62,828 nucleotides of DNA from Pseudomonas sp. TNT3 (GTDB lineage: Bacteria; Pseudomonadota; Gammaproteobacteria; Pseudomonadales; Pseudomonadaceae), in NCBI RefSeq assembly GCF_010095445.2, contig NZ_WFGV02000040.1, positions 1 to 62,828 on the forward strand, given 5' to 3'. The position numbers were made by a program, and so were the translations under genes. Every line of letters begins with the position of its first letter. The stretch's first letter is position 1. Positions 53,850 to 62,035 of the stretch are shown here, piece by piece. Under the pieces are notes generated by a model. The model ran no database searches. It had not been told where the DNA came from and saw only the letters and a list, made by a program, of their open reading frames with translations.

Positions 53850-54594
53850 AGGGGCGATACAAATGTGCATGCCCCGCACGGTATAGCGATGACTCGCTGA
53901 ACTGATCACTCCCCAGCACCCGACCCACCAGAATCAATGCCGTACGCCTGAACCCCTTCGCCTCAACCTTCCCGGCAATGTCCTCAATCGTCCCCACCAC
54001 CCAATCCTGATCCGGCCATGTCGCGCGATGGATCACCGCGATCGGGCAGTCGGCGCCGTAATGGGGAAGCAATTCGGCGAGGATTTTTTCAAGGTGATTG
54101 ACCCCCAAATGGATCGCCATGGTCGCCTTGTGCTGCGCCAGGCTGGCGAGTTCTTCGCCAGCGGGCATCACGGTCTTGTCGGCATAACGGGTCAGAATCA
54201 CGCTTTGGGAGATATCCGGCAGCGTCAGTTCAGCCCCCAACAGCGCTGCGCAAGCCGCGGTTGCGGTCACGCCGGGAATGATTTCAAACGGGATGTCGAG
54301 CTCCCGCAAGTAGCGGATCTGCTCGCCAATCGCGCCGTACAGGCTCGGATCACCGGAATGCACCCGCGCCACATCCTTGCCTTCTCTATGGGCGGTTTTG
54401 ATCAATTCAATGATCTGTTCCAGATGCAGTTCGGCGCTGTTCACCACCGTTTCGGCGTGATGCCCCTCCAAGACTGCAGCGGGGACCAGAGACCCTGCAT
54501 AGATGATTACAGGACAGCTGCGAATCAGCCGCTGGCCTTTGACGGTGATCAGTTCCGGGTCGCCGGGGCCTGCGCCAATGAAGAAGACGGTCAT
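53848..54594 (-). CDS. cobM: Precorrin-4 C(11)-methyltransferase
   Basis: A 248-residue SAM-dependent methyltransferase of the tetrapyrrole class. Diagnostic segments are VFFIGAGPGDPELITVKG, YAGSLVP, VARVHSGDPSLYGAIGEQ and FEIIPGVTATAACAALL, matching CobM/CbiF. It methylates C-11 of precorrin-4 in the corrin ring. It is the last gene of the minus-strand cobalamin unit, 81 bases after cobE, and is presumably controlled by the riboswitch upstream of cbtB. Confidence 0.95.
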   Translation of the reverse strand: MTVFFIGAGPGDPELITVKGQRLIRSCPVIIYAGSLVPAAVLEGHHAETVVNSAELHLEQIIELIKTAHREGKDVARVHSGDPSLYGAIGEQIRYLRELDIPFEIIPGVTATAACAALLGAELTLPDISQSVILTRYADKTVMPAGEELASLAQHKATMAIHLGVNHLEKILAELLPHYGADCPIAVIHRATWPDQDWVVGTIEDIAGKVEAKGFRRTALILVGRVLGSDQFSESSLYRAGHAHLYRP

Positions 54595-54675
54595 CGTCGT
54601 ATCCTGTGAAAAAAGGGGCGAGGCACACCTTCAGATGAAGATTGCTCATGATCGGGGTGGGGATTATCGAAGATT

Positions 54676-55089
54676 TTAAGCGGCACACGCCAATGCGAGG
54701 GTCGCCTGAGCGTATTTTTGCCGCGAAATCAGCAGCTTTGCCGGTGCGTCAGCCAGCTGTTCGGCGAGGGCCAGGGCGGCGCTTTCGGCGATGCCATAGC
54801 AACCCGTGCGCTCAAAGGCGATGTCCGAATGATGGCTGAGCTGTCCGTGATAACCCGCCAACTGCTCACTGCTGAAGTACACGATCGGTAGCTCCAGCTG
54901 TTCGGCGAGTGCGATCAGGCCCGGTTCATCACGTTTCAGGTCGATGCTGGCAAGTGCCTTGATCTGGTGAAATTCAATCTGATGAGCCTGCAGAGCCTGA
55001 TCGAGCAGCGCCCGCAACGTGCTGACAGGGCAGCCGCGTTGGCAGCCCAGGCCGACCACGAGCGTCGGCGCTGTGCTGGCATGGGTCAT
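54676..55089 (-). CDS. cobE: Cobalamin biosynthesis protein CobE (CbiG C-terminal domain)
   Basis: A 137-residue CobE. The family pattern LVVGLGCQRGCPVSTLRALL opens the protein; ASIDLKRDEPGLIALAEQL and RTGCYGIAESAALALA follow. CobE corresponds to the C-terminal domain of CbiG and takes part in corrin ring formation, possibly as a binding or chaperone protein. Its ATG overlaps the cbtA stop by four bases. Confidence 0.92.
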   Translation of the reverse strand: MTHASTAPTLVVGLGCQRGCPVSTLRALLDQALQAHQIEFHQIKALASIDLKRDEPGLIALAEQLELPIVYFSSEQLAGYHGQLSHHSDIAFERTGCYGIAESAALALAEQLADAPAKLLISRQKYAQATLALACAA

Positions 55090-55793
55090 GCGCGGTATTG
55101 GCCTTCACCTTTGCGGCGGAACAACCAGGCGCTGATCAGGCCCAGGGCCAGCCAGAATGCGACGTTGGTCAACTGCGAAGCGATTTTGAATTGAGCTTCC
55201 AGCGCTTCCGGGGCGAGCATAGAGTGCACTTCCGGTTGCGGTGCGCCGATCACGTGGGGAACGGCCAGGATCGCCACGCCCAGGACTTTCATCAGCCAGT
55301 GACGGCTGAACACGATCAATGCGATACCGACGGCGGTAGAGGCGGCGGTGCCGATCCACCAGATCTGGCGTTGCGCCAGGTCGGCAGCGGCTGTGCCGGG
55401 CAATTCAGGCGGCAGGCCCAGGGTTGGCGCGAGCACGAACGTGGCGTAACCGGCCAGGCCCCACAGCAAGCCTTGCGCGGTGCTCTTGGGCGCACGCAGA
55501 GTGTAGAGGCCAGCGAGCATCAAGGCGAAACCAACCGCTACAACCAGGTTGCCACCGGTGGTGGACAGCACGCGCTGCCAGCCGTCTTCCGGCTCCCAGG
55601 CTTCGGCATCGTGGGCATGAGCGGCCATGGCGGTGCCGGTATGCTCATGGATCTCAACGGCGGCAGGCTCTGATTTTTCGTAGGTCTCGGCCTGCATAAT
55701 CAGCGGAGCTACCCAGAAGCTCTGCAGCAGGGTCAGCAGCAGGGCGGCCAGCAGCCCGGTGAAACCTGCGGTTTGCGCAATACGCTTGATCAT
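55086..55793 (-). CDS. cbtA: Predicted cobalt transporter subunit CbtA
   Basis: A 235-residue membrane protein with about five to six hydrophobic helices, starting IAQTAGFTGLLAALLLTLLQ and with the family segments LWGLAGYATFVLAPTLGLPP and HVIGAPQPEVH. It contains His-rich loops (HEHTGTAMAAHAHDAE) suited to metal handling. CbtA is predicted, from riboswitch-linked gene neighbourhoods, to import cobalt with CbtB. It follows cbtB by 11 bases; the start at 55793 is set by homology. Confidence 0.92.
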   Translation of the reverse strand: MIKRIAQTAGFTGLLAALLLTLLQSFWVAPLIMQAETYEKSEPAAVEIHEHTGTAMAAHAHDAEAWEPEDGWQRVLSTTGGNLVVAVGFALMLAGLYTLRAPKSTAQGLLWGLAGYATFVLAPTLGLPPELPGTAAADLAQRQIWWIGTAASTAVGIALIVFSRHWLMKVLGVAILAVPHVIGAPQPEVHSMLAPEALEAQFKIASQLTNVAFWLALGLISAWLFRRKGEGQYRA

Positions 55794-55804
55794 GTCGGCA
55801 GGTC

Positions 55805-55996
55805 TCAATGGCACGGGAATGCGGAGCTGTGACGGGTATCGTGGGCGGCGTTGTGCACCGCTTCGATGTGGGAGAACCCGGCAAAGTACACAAGGCATGC
55901 GCCCAGAATCGACGCACACAAGGCGGCGGTCAGGCGTTGAGTCAGGGTCGTGGTGCTGCTGGCGGTGTTGCTGCCGGTGGTGCTGATGGTCGACAT
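55805..55996 (-). CDS. cbtB: Predicted cobalt transporter subunit CbtB
   Basis: A 63-residue protein with one transmembrane helix (LTAALCASILGACLVYFAGF) and a conserved His-containing C-terminus (HIEAVHNAAHDTRH) thought to bind cobalt. It is the first gene of the minus-strand cobalamin unit and is preceded by a cobalamin riboswitch, the standard arrangement for cbtAB. Confidence 0.92.
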   Translation of the reverse strand: MSTISTTGSNTASSTTTLTQRLTAALCASILGACLVYFAGFSHIEAVHNAAHDTRHSSAFPCH

Positions 55997-56119
55997 GGCG
56001 CTTCCCTCTGGTCTGTCAGCGGGTGAATAGAGCGCATGGAAGATCCCTGCGAATCGGGCACGCAGAGATGCAACAGCGCCCGCCCACCGCGGGTTTGTTA
56101 TTCAGTGAAGGTGAAAATC

Positions 56120-56335
56120 ACTGTGTGTTGCGGGCCGGTCTCCGGGCTCACGAGGGGCTGGGGCTTCGCCTCAACCTGCAAGAATCACCTTCCCATGCCG
56201 AACTGCTGGCACAGTGGATTCGATTCTTCACTCGCTTACCGTTGCGGGGGCAGCACCGGACTGACATGGCCTTGAGTAAAGCACATGATTCACCGGTTTC
56301 CCGTTTCACCCTGTGAAGGGCACCCGTAACAAGGC
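56120..56335 (-). promoter_or_regulatory. Cobalamin riboswitch upstream of cbtB
   Basis: Read on the minus strand the leader shows the class features in order: a GGGTGCCC-type P3 segment, GGTGAAACGGGAA, the core CTGCCCCCGCAACGGTAA, CACTGTGCC...GGCATGGGAAGG, and the B12 box GAGCCCGGAGACCGGCC at 56149-56133. It lies about 125 bases before the cbtB start. Cobalamin binding should switch off expression of cbtB-cbtA-cobE-cobM. Ends are approximate. Confidence 0.93.
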
Positions 56336-56411
56336 GTGTAGGAGAGCATGGGCGGGGGTTTGGCGTCAATTGGCAAGGGTTCTCAACTTGGTATCGAATG
56401 AGAGGGGTTTA

Positions 56412-56538
56412 CCTGTGGCGAGGGAGTTTACTCCCGCTGGGTTGCGAAGCGACCCCGACAATTCTGCAGGCATACTTCGCCAGCAGGTATGGCGTCGGCT
56501 TCGCCGCCGAGCGGGAGTAAACTCCCTCGCCACAGGGG
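56412..56538. repeat. REP inverted repeat between the two riboswitches
   Basis: CCTGTGGCGAGGGAGTTTAC and its inverted copy ending CGCCACAGG enclose internal palindromes. Same family as 619-755. It lies in the 895-base stretch without coding genes between cbtB and cobW, which also holds both riboswitches. Confidence 0.88.
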
Positions 56539-56592
56539 CCGTGTTGCCTCACGAACATTGACCGGCCCCAAGACCATGCGTAGCCTTGCGCA

Positions 56593-56790
56593 TTCGAGGT
56601 TCTTCGGCATTAGCCGAAGCTAAGAAGGGAACGCGGTTCAAGCCGCGGCTGCCCCCGCAACTGTGAACGGTGATGTTCGCTGCCACGCCACTGCAAGCCC
56701 TGTCCAACGGGTTCGCGGGAAGGCGCAGCGAATGCCAGGCGAAACCGCCAGGCACCCCGTCAGCCAGGAGACCTGCCTCGAAACAGATTC
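56593..56790 (+). promoter_or_regulatory. Cobalamin riboswitch upstream of cobW
   Basis: The + strand leader has the cobalamin-riboswitch pattern: GAGGTTCTTCGGC with its partner, GAAGGGAAC, the core GGCTGCCCCCGCAACTGT, a variable arm with AATGCCAGGCGAAACCGCC, and the B12 box AGCCAGGAGACCTGCCT at 56762-56778. It ends about 100 bases before the cobW start. It should repress the cobW-cobN-chlI-like unit when cobalamin is plentiful. Ends are approximate. Confidence 0.95.
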
Positions 56791-56892
56791 TCACTACAAC
56801 CGGGCGGGGTGATCCGGTGGCGAACTCTTCCGCGCGCGCCTGTCGCAGCGATTGTCGTCCCGCATGCCCGCCACCTTGCCAAAGGGCATCCG

Positions 56893-57954
56893 ATGAAAAC
56901 ACTGGCCAAACTCCCCGTCACCATCGTTACCGGCTTCCTCGGCTCGGGCAAGACCACCTTGCTGCGGCACATGCTCGACAACGCTCAGGGCCGGCGCATC
57001 GCCGTCATCGTCAACGAGTTTGGCGAGCTGGGCATTGACGGTGAAATTCTCAAGCAGTGCGCCATCGGCTGCACCGAAGAAGAAGCCAACGGCCGCGTCT
57101 ATGAACTGGCCAACGGTTGCCTGTGCTGCACCGTCCAGGAAGAATTTTTCCCGGTCATGCGCGAATTGGTTGCCCGTCGTGGTGACCTCGACCACATCCT
57201 TATTGAAACCTCCGGCCTGGCACTGCCCAAGCCATTGGTGCAAGCCTTCCAGTGGCCGGAAATCCGCAGCGCCTGCACCGTTGACGCGGTGATCACCGTG
57301 GTCGACAGCCCGGCCGTGGCGGCCGGCACCTTTGCCGCTTTCCCGGACCAGGTCGACGCCCAGCGCAAACTCGACCCGAACCTGGATCACGAGTCCCCGC
57401 TGCACGAACTGTTCGCCGACCAACTGGCCAGCGCCGACCTGGTGATCCTCAACAAGGCTGACCTGATCAGCCCTGAAGACCTTGCCCGTGTGCGCCTCGA
57501 AGTCGCCGAAGAACTGCCGCCTGCAGTCAAGGTCATCGAAGCCAGCAGCGGTCGCGTGCCTCTGGACGTGCTGATTGGCCTCGGCGCCGGTTCCGAAGAA
57601 CACATCGACAGCCGCCACAGCCATCACGATCACCACCATGAAGGTGAAGACGACCACGATCACGACGCCTTCGACTCCATTTCCATTGAACTGCCGCAAG
57701 CCGACGAAAGCCTGCTGATGGACGCGTTGACCCAACTGGTGGTCAAGCACGGCATTCTGCGAGTCAAGGGTTTCGCGGCGATTCCGAACAAGCCGATGCG
57801 CCTGCTGATTCAGGGCGTGGGCACACGTTTCGACAAGCATTTCGACCGTCAGTGGGGCGCTGAAGAAGCACGCACCACGCGTCTGGTGTTGATCGGCCAG
57901 GCGTTGGACGCTGCTCAACTTGAAGCGCAGTTGCGCGCTGCGCTCAGCGTTTAA
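56893..57954 (+). CDS. cobW: Cobalamin biosynthesis GTPase/metallochaperone CobW
   Basis: A 353-residue G3E-family GTPase. Walker A is GFLGSGKTT (14-22), the metal-binding motif is GCLCC (75-79), the GTP-specificity motif is NKAD, and a long His/Asp-rich loop (HSHHDHHHEGEDDHDHD) lies near residue 240. CobW is thought to deliver cobalt to the CobNST chelatase. AAAGGG lies upstream of the ATG. It is the first gene of the plus-strand unit, three bases ahead of cobN. Confidence 0.95.
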   Translation: MKTLAKLPVTIVTGFLGSGKTTLLRHMLDNAQGRRIAVIVNEFGELGIDGEILKQCAIGCTEEEANGRVYELANGCLCCTVQEEFFPVMRELVARRGDLDHILIETSGLALPKPLVQAFQWPEIRSACTVDAVITVVDSPAVAAGTFAAFPDQVDAQRKLDPNLDHESPLHELFADQLASADLVILNKADLISPEDLARVRLEVAEELPPAVKVIEASSGRVPLDVLIGLGAGSEEHIDSRHSHHDHHHEGEDDHDHDAFDSISIELPQADESLLMDALTQLVVKHGILRVKGFAAIPNKPMRLLIQGVGTRFDKHFDRQWGAEEARTTRLVLIGQALDAAQLEAQLRAALSV

Positions 57955-57957
57955 CCC

Positions 57958-60900
57958 ATGCACCTGCTCAGGACTCAGCCCGGCGGATTCGTCTCGGATG
58001 ACAACATTGCCGACCTTGGACAAACCCCCGCCGAGCTGGTGATCCTGTGCAGCGGTGACTCCAGCCTGGCGTTGCTCGCCGAAGCGGCGCAGCAGCTGCC
58101 CGACGATTACCCGAGCGTACGGCTGGCCAACCCGATGCAGGTGCAGAACCACGCCTCGGTCGACCTGTATGTCGACGAAGTGCTGCGCCACGCCAAGGTG
58201 ATCCTGATCTCGCTGCACGGCGGCATCGGCTACTGGCGTTATGGCGTCGAGCGGCTGGTGCAGTTGTCCGAGCAAGGGGTGCAGCTGATCCTGGTGCCCG
58301 GCGATGATCGCCCCGACCCGGAACTCAGCGACCTGAGCACGGTAGCTGCCGACGACCGTGACCGGCTCTGGCAGTTTTTGCGTCAGGGCGGCCTGGGCAA
58401 TGCGCTGGACTTTTTCCGCTGCCTGGCCAATCGCTGGCTGGGTCGCGATTACGCCTGGTCCGAGCCGCAAACCCTGCCGCGCACGGCCATCTACCACCCG
58501 CACAAAAGCCCCGCTGATCTGAAGGACTGGCAAGCTGATTGGCGTGCCGATCAGCCGGTCGCTGCTGTGCTGTTTTACCGCTCGCATTTACAGGCCGCGA
58601 ACACCGCGTTTATCGATGTGTTCTGCCAGCGCTTGCAGGCAGCGGGGTTGAACCCGCTGCCCATTGCGCTGGCCAGTCTGAAAGAGCCCGGGTGTCTTAC
58701 GGCGGTCGAGGATTGGCTGGATGAGGTCGACGCCGGGGTGATTCTGAACACAACCGGTTTCGCCCAGTCCAGCCCTGAAGCACCGCATTTGCGACCGTTT
58801 CGCCGCAATATTCCGGTGATTCAGGCGATTTGTGCCCAGGACAACGAGCCGGGTTGGCGCGCCAGTGAACAGGGCCTTGGCCCTAGGGATCTGGCGATGC
58901 ACATTGCGCTGCCCGAACTCGACGGGCGAATCATCAGCCGGCCTATCAGCTTCAAGGACCTGGCGTGGCGCAGCGAACGCAGTCAGTCGGATGTGGTGTG
59001 TTACCGGGCGCAACCTGAGCGTATGGATTTCGTCGCCGAACTGGCGCGGCGCTGGATCGATCTGGCGCGGGTGCCGAACGGCGAAAAACGCATCGCGCTG
59101 ATTCTGGCCAACTACCCGACCCGGGACGGACGCATCGGCAACGGCGTCGGTCTTGATACACCGGCCGCTGCACTGAACATCCTGCGCGCGCTGCACACAG
59201 AAGGTTATCCCTTGCCTGCCGAACTGCCGGACAGCGGCACTGCGCTGATCCAGCAACTGCTTGGCGGCGTCAGCAACGACCTTGACACGATCGACCAGCG
59301 TCCGTGCCAGCAAAGCCTGGGGCTGGATGATTATTGGCTGATGTTCAACGCATTGCCCGAGGCCAACCGAGAAGCTGTCCTGGAACGTTGGGGGGCGCCG
59401 CAAAACGACCCGATGTTCCGCAGCGGCCGAATGATGATCGCCGGCCTGCGTTTCGGCCTGACGTTCGTCGGTATTCAACCGGCGCGGGGCTATCAGGTTG
59501 ATCCCAGCGCGGTCTATCACGACCCCGACCTGGTGCCGCCGCACGGTTACCTGGCGTTCTATTTCTGGTTGCGCAACACCTATGGCGCCCATGGGGTGAT
59601 TCACGTCGGCAAGCATGGCAACCTCGAATGGCTGCCGGGCAAGGGCGTCGGGCTGTCGGAAAACTGCTGGCCGGACGCACTGCTCGGTCCGCTGCCGAAC
59701 ATTTATCCGTTCATTGTCAACGACCCGGGCGAGGGCGCTCAGGCCAAGCGGCGCACTCAAGCGGTGATCATCGATCATTTGATGCCGCCGCTGACCCGCG
59801 CCGAAACCTACGGGCCGCTGCGCAACCTCGAATTGCTCGCCGACGAGTATTACGAAGCGCAGTTGCTGGACCCACGCCGGGCGCGGGAGCTGCAGCGCGA
59901 CATCCTGCAACTGGTGCGCGATACCCACATCGACCGTGAACTGCAACTGGACGAAAAGCTCAACAGCGATGCCGATGCGGCGATCTGGTTGCCGCGGCTG
60001 GACACGTATTTGTGCGACTTGAAGGAATCGCAGATCCGCGACGGCCTGCACATCTTCGGCGAGTCGCCGACCGGGCGGTTGCGCATCGACACCTTGCTTG
60101 CATTGCTGCGCATACCCCGGGGTGATGGACGAGGTGCGCAATCGAGTCTGTTGCGGGCGCTGGCCAAGGCGTTTGCGCTGGGGTTTGATCCGCTGGATTG
60201 TGAGCTTGCTGAGCCGTGGATCGGTCCGCGTCCGCCTGAGTTGCAAGCCGTTTGTGAGGAAGTCTGGCGCACGGCAGGCGATACCCGCGAACGTCTGGAA
60301 CTGTTCGCCGCAGATCTGATCTCGCAGACTCTGAGTGCCGAAGTCGACGCTGAACCCTGCGGGAGCGAGCTTTTGTGGCGAGGGGATTTATCCCCGTTGG
60401 GTCGCGAAGCGGCCCCAGAAAATGGGACTGCTGCGCAGTCCAACGGGGCGGTGCGACGTTTCGATAAATCCCCTCGCCACAAAAGCGCGTTCCCACAGAC
60501 TCCCGGCTGGGCTGAAGTAAACGCAATCCTCGATACTCTGCGCGAAGTGGTCGCGCCCCGACTGGATGCCTGCGGCCCCGCAGAAATGCGCGGTTTGCTC
60601 GACGCCTTGAGCGGCCGCTTCGTCCCGGCAGGCCCCAGCGGCGCGCCAAGTCGAGGTCGTCTGGACGTACTGCCGACCGGGCGTAATTTCTACTCGGTGG
60701 ATGTGCGCAACCTGCCGACCACCACCGCTTGGCGTATTGGTTTCCAGTCGGCAAACCTGATTCTCGAGCGTCACCTGCAAGACCACGGCGACCATTTGCG
60801 TCAGCTTGGCCTGTCGGTGTGGGGCACCGCGACCATGCGTACCGGGGGCGATGACATCGCGCAGGCGATGGCATTGATGGGGGTACGGCCGGTGTGGGCC

Positions 60901-61872
60901 ACGGGCAGTCAGCGAGTCGACGATTTCGAGATTTTACCGCTCAGTCTGCTGGACCGTCCGCGCGTGGACGTGACCTTGCGGGTCTCGGGCTTCTTCCGCG
61001 ACGCCTTCGCCAACCTGATTCGCCTGTTCGACGCCGCCGTGCAAGCAGTGGCCGCGCTGGACGAACCGGACGACCTTAATCCGCTGGCGGCCAAGGTGCG
61101 CGCCGAGCGCGAAGCGTTGCTGCAATCGGGGCTGGACGAAGAGGCTGCTCGACGTCAGGCCGGCTGGCGCATCTTTGGTGCCAAACCCGGTGCTTATGGC
61201 GCGGGCGTGCAGGGCGCCATCGACGGTCGCTTGTGGCAAAGCCGCGAGGACCTGGCCGAGGTTTATCTGAATTGGGGCGGCTACGCTTACGGTGGCTCCG
61301 ACGAGGGCACTGTCGCCCGAGAACAATTCGCCCAGCGCTTGAGCCAGGTGCAGGCAGTGCTGCAGAACCAGGACAACCGCGAGCACGACCTGCTCGATTC
61401 CAACGACTATTACCAATTCCAGGGTGGCATGCTGGCGGCCGTCGAGAGCCTCAGCGGTGAATCGGCCGCCAGCTACCACGGCGATCACAGCCAGCCGGAC
61501 TTGCCGAAGATTCGAACGCTCAAAGAGGAACTGAACCGGGTGATTCGCTCGCGGGCGGCTAATCCGAAGTGGATCGACGGCGTGAAGCGCCATGGCTACA
61601 AAGGCGCGTTTGAACTGGCTGCGACGGTGGACAACCTGTTCGCCTTCGACGCCACCACGCAGCTGATCGATGACCATCAGTATGCGTTGCTGGCCGACGC
61701 CTATCTGCTCGACCCGAGCACCCGGGATTTTGTTCGTGAGCATAATCCTCATGCGCTACGGGATATGACCGAGCGGATGCTGGAGGCGCAGCAGCGGGGG
61801 ATGTGGAAGGAACCGGGGGAGTATCGCGAAGCGCTCGAGAGTTTGTTGCTGGATATAGAAGAAGACAGTTAG
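57958..61872 (+). CDS. cobN: Cobaltochelatase subunit CobN, with an in-frame repeat insertion
   Basis: A 1304-residue CobN, the large subunit that inserts cobalt into hydrogenobyrinic acid a,c-diamide. Family segments include HGGIGYWRYGVERL, HVGKHGNLEWLPGKG, and near the C-terminus WGGYAYGG and NPKWIDGVKRHGYKG. Residues about 804-842 are encoded by a REP-type inverted repeat (60371-60484) and look foreign: a low-homology segment rich in Arg, Gly and Ser. The frame is kept and the conserved sequence resumes after it, so the protein is probably functional with an added surface loop. It follows cobW by three bases and the ChlI-like gene follows after a REP pair. Confidence 0.95.
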   Translation: MHLLRTQPGGFVSDDNIADLGQTPAELVILCSGDSSLALLAEAAQQLPDDYPSVRLANPMQVQNHASVDLYVDEVLRHAKVILISLHGGIGYWRYGVERLVQLSEQGVQLILVPGDDRPDPELSDLSTVAADDRDRLWQFLRQGGLGNALDFFRCLANRWLGRDYAWSEPQTLPRTAIYHPHKSPADLKDWQADWRADQPVAAVLFYRSHLQAANTAFIDVFCQRLQAAGLNPLPIALASLKEPGCLTAVEDWLDEVDAGVILNTTGFAQSSPEAPHLRPFRRNIPVIQAICAQDNEPGWRASEQGLGPRDLAMHIALPELDGRIISRPISFKDLAWRSERSQSDVVCYRAQPERMDFVAELARRWIDLARVPNGEKRIALILANYPTRDGRIGNGVGLDTPAAALNILRALHTEGYPLPAELPDSGTALIQQLLGGVSNDLDTIDQRPCQQSLGLDDYWLMFNALPEANREAVLERWGAPQNDPMFRSGRMMIAGLRFGLTFVGIQPARGYQVDPSAVYHDPDLVPPHGYLAFYFWLRNTYGAHGVIHVGKHGNLEWLPGKGVGLSENCWPDALLGPLPNIYPFIVNDPGEGAQAKRRTQAVIIDHLMPPLTRAETYGPLRNLELLADEYYEAQLLDPRRARELQRDILQLVRDTHIDRELQLDEKLNSDADAAIWLPRLDTYLCDLKESQIRDGLHIFGESPTGRLRIDTLLALLRIPRGDGRGAQSSLLRALAKAFALGFDPLDCELAEPWIGPRPPELQAVCEEVWRTAGDTRERLELFAADLISQTLSAEVDAEPCGSELLWRGDLSPLGREAAPENGTAAQSNGAVRRFDKSPRHKSAFPQTPGWAEVNAILDTLREVVAPRLDACGPAEMRGLLDALSGRFVPAGPSGAPSRGRLDVLPTGRNFYSVDVRNLPTTTAWRIGFQSANLILERHLQDHGDHLRQLGLSVWGTATMRTGGDDIAQAMALMGVRPVWATGSQRVDDFEILPLSLLDRPRVDVTLRVSGFFRDAFANLIRLFDAAVQAVAALDEPDDLNPLAAKVRAEREALLQSGLDEEAARRQAGWRIFGAKPGAYGAGVQGAIDGRLWQSREDLAEVYLNWGGYAYGGSDEGTVAREQFAQRLSQVQAVLQNQDNREHDLLDSNDYYQFQGGMLAAVESLSGESAASYHGDHSQPDLPKIRTLKEELNRVIRSRAANPKWIDGVKRHGYKGAFELAATVDNLFAFDATTQLIDDHQYALLADAYLLDPSTRDFVREHNPHALRDMTERMLEAQQRGMWKEPGEYREALESLLLDIEEDS
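60371..60484. repeat. REP-type inverted repeat inside the cobN coding sequence
   Basis: TTTTGTGGCGAGGGGATTTA and its inverted copy (TAAATCCCCTCGCCACAAAA) border the element, with GC-rich palindromic blocks between. It is the same family as 619-755 and 56412-56538, which are intergenic. The element has no stop codon in the cobN frame, so it is translated as about 38 residues. Confidence 0.92.
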
Positions 61873-61883
61873 AACACTAAGGC

Positions 61884-61978
61884 CCCTGTGGGAGCGGGCT
61901 TGCCCGCGAAGGCGTCCTTCGAGTCAATATCAATGCTGAATTTGATGGCCCCATCGCGGGCAAGCCCGCTCCCACAGG
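61884..61978. repeat. REP inverted repeat between cobN and the ChlI-like gene
   Basis: CCTGTGGGAGCGGGCTTGCC and its inverted copy ending GCTCCCACAGG flank a spacer. It lies within a cotranscribed gene pair and so may reduce expression of the downstream gene or stabilise the cobN message. Confidence 0.88.
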
Positions 61979-62035
61979 AACCGACGCACCTGTGAGATAT
62001 ATTGATCAATGCCCGACCATCACCGAGTAATGAAA

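Noticed and set aside
56794..60246. Two long minus-strand frames (597 and 552 codons) opposite cobW and cobN
   Set aside because: Antisense to strongly conserved genes; the first would also run through the riboswitch-led unit in the wrong direction.
60371..60484. cobN as a pseudogene disrupted by a repeat
   Set aside because: The frame is maintained across the element and conserved CobN sequence continues to a normal C-terminus.
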